Source: Flavobacterium cheniae
GTDB taxonomy: Bacteria; Bacteroidota; Bacteroidia; Flavobacteriales; Flavobacteriaceae
DNA: 64,000 nucleotides
Direction: 5' to 3'
NCBI RefSeq assembly: GCF_004363695.1
Contig: NZ_SNZC01000002.1
Location: forward strand, 248,001 to 312,000
The notes below the pieces were generated by a model. It was not told the origin of the DNA. It searched no databases and worked only from the letters and a program-made list of their open reading frames with translations. Position numbers and translations under genes: made by a program. Of this stretch, positions 60,838-64,000 are shown in pieces. Within the stretch, counting starts at the first letter, position 1, and every line of letters starts with the position of its first letter.

Positions 60838-61968
60838 TTATAAATTCAGTAAAAACAGATCACTAGCAATTCCGTCGGAAAGAAATTTACCTTTTTTTGT
60901 AGTTCTTAGGATATTATCATCCACAAACAACAAATGGTCTTCTATGAATTTTGCTGCTTGTTGGTTCAAATAATCCAAATAGGTTTTCCCAAATTCTTGT
61001 TCGATTCTATGTAAGGAAACTCCCCAAATCGTTCTCAAGCCCGTCATGATATATTCGTTATAGCGGTCGGTTTTGGTTAAGGTTTCGATTTCAATTGGTA
61101 ATTTATTTTCTTGAATAGATTTGATATAAAGTGAATTATTTGACACATTCCAACCACGATTTTTCCCATCATAACTATGTGCCGACGGACCAATTCCGAT
61201 GTATTTTTTGCCTAACCAATAACTCGAATTGTTTTTGGAAAAATATTTTTCTTTTCCAAAATTCGATAATTCATAATGAATGAAACCGTTTTCTGAAAGT
61301 TTATCGACTAAAATTTGAAAATGCTCTTGTGCGACTTCATCATCTGGTTGTGGAATAATTCCTTTTTGGATGAACGAATGCAAAGCGGTTTTGGGTTCAA
61401 CCGTTAAGGCGTAACTCGAAATATGTGGCACACCAAAAGACAAAGCAGTTTCAATGTTTTGCAACCATTTTTCATTGGACATTTCTGGAACTCCGTAAAT
61501 TAAATCAATAGAAATGTTATCGAAATATTGAGTGGCAATTTCTAAACATTTTTTAGCTTCTTCTAAATTGTGCGCGCGATTCATCAACTTCAAATCGTCT
61601 TCAAAAAACGATTGAATTCCGATTGATAAACGGTTGACTTTATTTTTTGATAGTTCAATTATTCGCTTCTCTGTTAAATCATCTGGATTGGCTTCTACAG
61701 TAATTTCTGGATTTTCGACTACTTTATAGTTTCTATATACTTCATCAATCAAAAATTTCAAATCTGCAATCTGCAATATTGAAGGTGTTCCACCACCAAA
61801 ATAAATCGTTTCTACAATCTCATTTTGAAATTCACTTTTACGCATTTGAATTTCTTTCGCTAATGCCAAAACCATTTCATCCTTCTTCTTCAATGAAGTA
61901 GAAAAATGAAAATCACAATAATGACAAGCCTGTTTGCAAAAAGGGATATGGATATAGATTCCTGACAT
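60838..61968 (-). CDS. hemW: Radical SAM haem chaperone HemW
   Basis: This 376-aa radical SAM protein has the cluster motif CKQACHYCDF (Cys10, Cys14, Cys17). The CX3CX2CXF form separates HemW from true coproporphyrinogen dehydrogenase HemN, which has CXC at the end. Other segments are YFGGGTPSIL, VEANPDDLT, NRLSIGIQSF, YGVPEMSNEKW and GIGPSAHSY. A C-terminal winged-helix part completes it. HemW inserts haem into respiratory enzymes. It is divergent from a lipoprotein gene. Confidence 0.93.
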   Translation of the reverse strand: MSGIYIHIPFCKQACHYCDFHFSTSLKKKDEMVLALAKEIQMRKSEFQNEIVETIYFGGGTPSILQIADLKFLIDEVYRNYKVVENPEITVEANPDDLTEKRIIELSKNKVNRLSIGIQSFFEDDLKLMNRAHNLEEAKKCLEIATQYFDNISIDLIYGVPEMSNEKWLQNIETALSFGVPHISSYALTVEPKTALHSFIQKGIIPQPDDEVAQEHFQILVDKLSENGFIHYELSNFGKEKYFSKNNSSYWLGKKYIGIGPSAHSYDGKNRGWNVSNNSLYIKSIQENKLPIEIETLTKTDRYNEYIMTGLRTIWGVSLHRIEQEFGKTYLDYLNQQAAKFIEDHLLFVDDNILRTTKKGKFLSDGIASDLFLLNL

Positions 61969-61971
61969 TTG

Positions 61972-62003
61972 TTTGTTGTTGTAATATTTTTAATATAGAT
62001 TTG
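61972..62003 (+). promoter_or_regulatory. Promoter of the lipoprotein gene at 62023
   Basis: TTTG (61972-61975), 20 nt, then TAGATTTG (61996-62003), an exact -7 match 19 nt before the ATG. Confidence 0.62.
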
Positions 62004-62022
62004 TTTAATTAAAATTTTTAAA

Positions 62023-62553
62023 ATGAAAAAACTTAAATTCTTATTGTTTTCTCTACCATTTATTCTATTTGCCTGTTCCTCAGACGATAGTGATAGCAAC
62101 AACAATAACCAGTTTGCAATGACCGCTGAAATTAATGGTGTAACATTTGAAGCAAACAACCCTTATGGAACAAATCTTTATTCATCTACAAATATATGGG
62201 ATTATTTTCCATTAGAAGACTTTGTAATGTTACAAGGAAGACAAGGAGGTTTATTAGGAAATCCTGAAATTAATATTTGGTTAAAAAGAACCGATATGGC
62301 TGTAGGAACTTATGGTTTTAGATCAGAAACTTATGACACACAACCATCTCATTTCATTGACTTAATTGATAATAGCAATGAAGAAATGGAAGAAACAATT
62401 GGAGGAACTATAACAATTACAGAAGTAAATACTTCTTCAAAAATTGTTAAAGGTACATTTCAATTTACAGCTTCTGATAATGTAGAAAATCCAGTTCCTG
62501 TAGTTAACAAGACTGTGACAAATGGTACATTTAGATACCAATATGAAGATTAA
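62023..62553 (+). CDS. DUF6252-like secreted lipoprotein
   Basis: This 176-aa lipoprotein (FLLFSLPFILFAC, Cys18, then Ser/Asp-rich SSDDSDSNNNN) has a beta-rich domain. It begins AMTAEINGVTFEANNPYG and ends GTFQFTASDNVEN ... VTNGTFRYQYE. This opening and closing pattern is typical of the DUF6252-type lipoproteins of Flavobacteriia. The post-Cys acidic Ser/Asp stretch resembles a surface-export signal for lipoproteins. It shares its domain pattern with the convergent gene. Confidence 0.72.
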   Translation: MKKLKFLLFSLPFILFACSSDDSDSNNNNQFAMTAEINGVTFEANNPYGTNLYSSTNIWDYFPLEDFVMLQGRQGGLLGNPEINIWLKRTDMAVGTYGFRSETYDTQPSHFIDLIDNSNEEMEETIGGTITITEVNTSSKIVKGTFQFTASDNVENPVPVVNKTVTNGTFRYQYED

Positions 62554-62560
62554 ATATTAA

Positions 62561-62600
62561 TAACAAAAGCCAGTGAAAAATCCTGGCTTTTGTTATTTTT
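62561..62600. terminator. Bidirectional terminator between the two lipoprotein genes
   Basis: A perfect 13-bp stem (62561-62573 with 62583-62595) has a 9-nt loop and is followed by TTTTT. Confidence 0.88.
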
Positions 62601-62616
62601 AAAAATAGGTTAAAGA

Positions 62617-63462
62617 TTAATATGATTCTTTAAAAACTCCCTGTGTAACGTTAATAATAGCACCTGAAGTAGGATGCGTAGCAGTTAAACTAAAAGTTCC
62701 TTTTACATAATAATTTGTACATTCTGTAAAATTTACTGATCCAGACACATTATAGTTTATTATTTCATGAGTATTTACATCATATTCATAAAAGCGAATT
62801 CCTCTAATAGCAGTATTATTTGAAAATGAATAATTCCCTACAATAGGGTTTCCTGATTCATAAACAATATCAAAGAAATATTTCCCACTACTTAAAACGT
62901 GTAATTCAGTAACAGTATTATCATCAGATGTATCAAAACTCATTCCATCCCAATCGTTCCCATTTATTTTGGCTGTTGTTCCAAATCCTGCCAGTAATGT
63001 ATCTTGATTAGTAAATTCAACATTAAAAGAACCTGATACAGTTGAAAAATCAGAAGTATGATCATATTCATTATCATACACTTTTCCGCTGAAATTAACT
63101 GACACACGTCTTGTATTTGCATCGTAACTCACTAAATCAAAATTGAACGTATTTTCATTATAATATTCAAAAGTTGATTTTGGACCAAAAGGATTCTCAG
63201 AATCTATTGAAAAAACAAAAGCATCATATAAACTTCCTGCTGTACTAAATTTAAAGTCAATAGATTTTCCATTTGAACCATAGCCTGCAACTTCCATCCA
63301 ATTGTCAAATCTGTAAGCTTGAACAGACGTTACGTTTATAGTTTCGCCATCAATAATTAAAGTAAAACCTTCAGGAACTGAACTAGAAGAACTTTCATCT
63401 GATGAACACGAAAAAAACATTGGCATTATTGCCAAGAATAAAAAAAAATTAAAAAATTTCAT
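62617..63462 (-). CDS. Secreted lipoprotein with two DUF6252-like domains
   Basis: This 281-aa lipoprotein (FFLFLAIMPMFFSC, then SSDESSSSS) seems to hold two copies of the same kind of beta domain. The first runs from GFTLIIDGETINVTSVQAYR to VSGSFNVEF. The second runs from TAKINGNDWDGMSF to VKGTFSLTATHP ... TQGVFKES. The second copy matches the lipoprotein encoded convergently at 62023. The function is unknown. A TAAATTTG -7 match lies at 63487-63494 on the minus strand. Confidence 0.7.
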   Translation of the reverse strand: MKFFNFFLFLAIMPMFFSCSSDESSSSSVPEGFTLIIDGETINVTSVQAYRFDNWMEVAGYGSNGKSIDFKFSTAGSLYDAFVFSIDSENPFGPKSTFEYYNENTFNFDLVSYDANTRRVSVNFSGKVYDNEYDHTSDFSTVSGSFNVEFTNQDTLLAGFGTTAKINGNDWDGMSFDTSDDNTVTELHVLSSGKYFFDIVYESGNPIVGNYSFSNNTAIRGIRFYEYDVNTHEIINYNVSGSVNFTECTNYYVKGTFSLTATHPTSGAIINVTQGVFKESY

Positions 63463-63528
63463 TTGATATAAATTTTAGTTGATATCCAAATTTAAAATAA
63501 TTTAATATTTATAATATATTTTTTACAA

Positions 63529-64000
63529 TTATTTTTTTACTCTATCTTCATTATTCTTCACAAAAGCATCCCAACCCGAATAACTTTTTTCACCAACCAC
63601 TTTTCCAGAATTGAAAAAATGACAAACTGCAGCTGCCAAACCATCGGTAGAATCGAGGTTTTTTGGTAATTCTTTCAACCCTAATAATTGTTGGAGCATT
63701 TTAGCTACTTGTTCTTTACTGGCGTTTCCGTTACCGGTGATGGCCATTTTAATTTTTTTAGGTTCGTATTCTGTAATGGGAATATCTCTTGAAAGTCCGG
63801 CTGCCATGGCAACGCCTTGCGCTCTTCCTAATTTCAGCATCGATTGCACGTTTTTCCCAAAGAAAGGTGCTTCAATAGCAATTTCATCTGGATTATGCGT
63901 GTCGATTAATTCTATGGTACGTTCAAAAATGACTTTTAATTTCTGATAATGGTTATCGTATTTGGACAAAATAAGTTCGTTCAACTGCAGAAATTCCATT
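63529..64000 (-). CDS. ruvC: Crossover junction endodeoxyribonuclease RuvC (5'-truncated by window edge)
   Basis: RuvC cuts Holliday junctions. About 157 codons are present, and the true N-terminus with the first catalytic Asp lies beyond the right edge; the Met at 63999 is internal. Visible are [22 protein letters not shown] with the catalytic Glu, [19 protein letters not shown], and the C-terminal acidic pair in [12 protein letters not shown]. The extension after that motif ([18 protein letters not shown]) is Flavobacteriia-like. It is unlinked to the ruvB fragment at the left edge. Confidence 0.95.
   Translation of the reverse strand, partial: MEFLQLNELILSKYDNHYQKLKVIFERTIELIDTHNPDEIAIEAPFFGKNVQSMLKLGRAQGVAMAAGLSRDIPITEYEPKKIKMAITGNGNASKEQVAKMLQQLLGLKELPKNLDSTDGLAAAVCHFFNSGKVVGEKSYSGWDAFVKNNEDRVKK

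Noticed and set aside
1..64000. ruvB and ruvC fragments at the two ends, suggesting a circular element closing on itself
   Set aside because: They are different genes, each simply cut by the window edge. Everything between is core chromosome, and nothing plasmid-like is present.

Overview
The window looks like chromosome from a Flavobacterium-like member of the Flavobacteriia (Bacteroidota). It is AT-rich. Initiation regions show no Shine-Dalgarno sequence, and promoters fit the Bacteroidota pattern TTTG-N17-21-TAnnTTTG. Other markers are a type IX secretion C-terminal sorting domain, alternative complex III, a TonB receptor behind a TPP riboswitch, and many family-typical lipoproteins. No phage, insertion sequence, CRISPR array or transferred island was seen. 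It reads as core chromosome with a few accessory genes.

Layout. 1-685: 3'-truncated ruvB. 760-12138 (minus): one eight-gene respiratory operon, actABCDEF-coxB-coxA, coding for quinol oxidation by alternative complex III coupled to an aa3-type oxidase. 12355-12744: small SPOR protein. 12807-17410 (minus): rimP-nusA-infB behind a terminator-like leader hairpin. 17580-18597: universal stress protein and tRNA-Gln. 18754-24265: GT117/DUF2723 membrane protein, polysaccharide deacetylase, a cysteine-less thioredoxin-fold protein and a metallophosphoesterase. 24390-31890: polA, a lipoprotein, an SdpR/SdpI-type pair with a clear palindromic operator, a serine hydrolase, a PnuC-like protein and a LacI-type regulator. 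32088-34824: rplM-rpsI and rpsB-tsf, with a structured rpsB leader. 34916-36342: queuosine-precursor transporter, tag and a VF530 protein. 36376-42758 (minus): a large T9SS-secreted cadherin/LamG protein, a possible 30-residue membrane peptide, and a LytTR two-component pair. 42810-46983: aat, DUF3127, flavin reductase, histidine kinase, HIT protein and greA. 47137-49976: a Rieske-like lipoprotein without histidine ligands, and a TonB receptor under a TPP riboswitch. 50020-53877 (minus): a tight five-gene operon (phosphopantetheinyl transferase, GGGP synthase, PnuC, DUF4301, ArfB). 54008-64000: ahcY, DUF4407, an SQR-like flavoprotein, PH-SHOCT, YjbR, cyclase, hemW, two secreted lipoproteins and 5'-truncated ruvC.

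Less ordinary signals are: (a) a class of degenerate tandem repeats whose sequence differs at each site but whose period is about 7 nt, sitting just after stop codons of polA, rpsB, the DUF3127 gene, arfB and ahcY; (b) a perfect five-copy heptad array inside the signal peptide of the TPP-controlled TonB receptor, where a copy-number change would shift the frame; (c) a Rieske-like lipoprotein keeping all four cysteines but with both histidines replaced; (d) leader hairpins before the two transcription-elongation loci, rimP-nusA-infB and greA.
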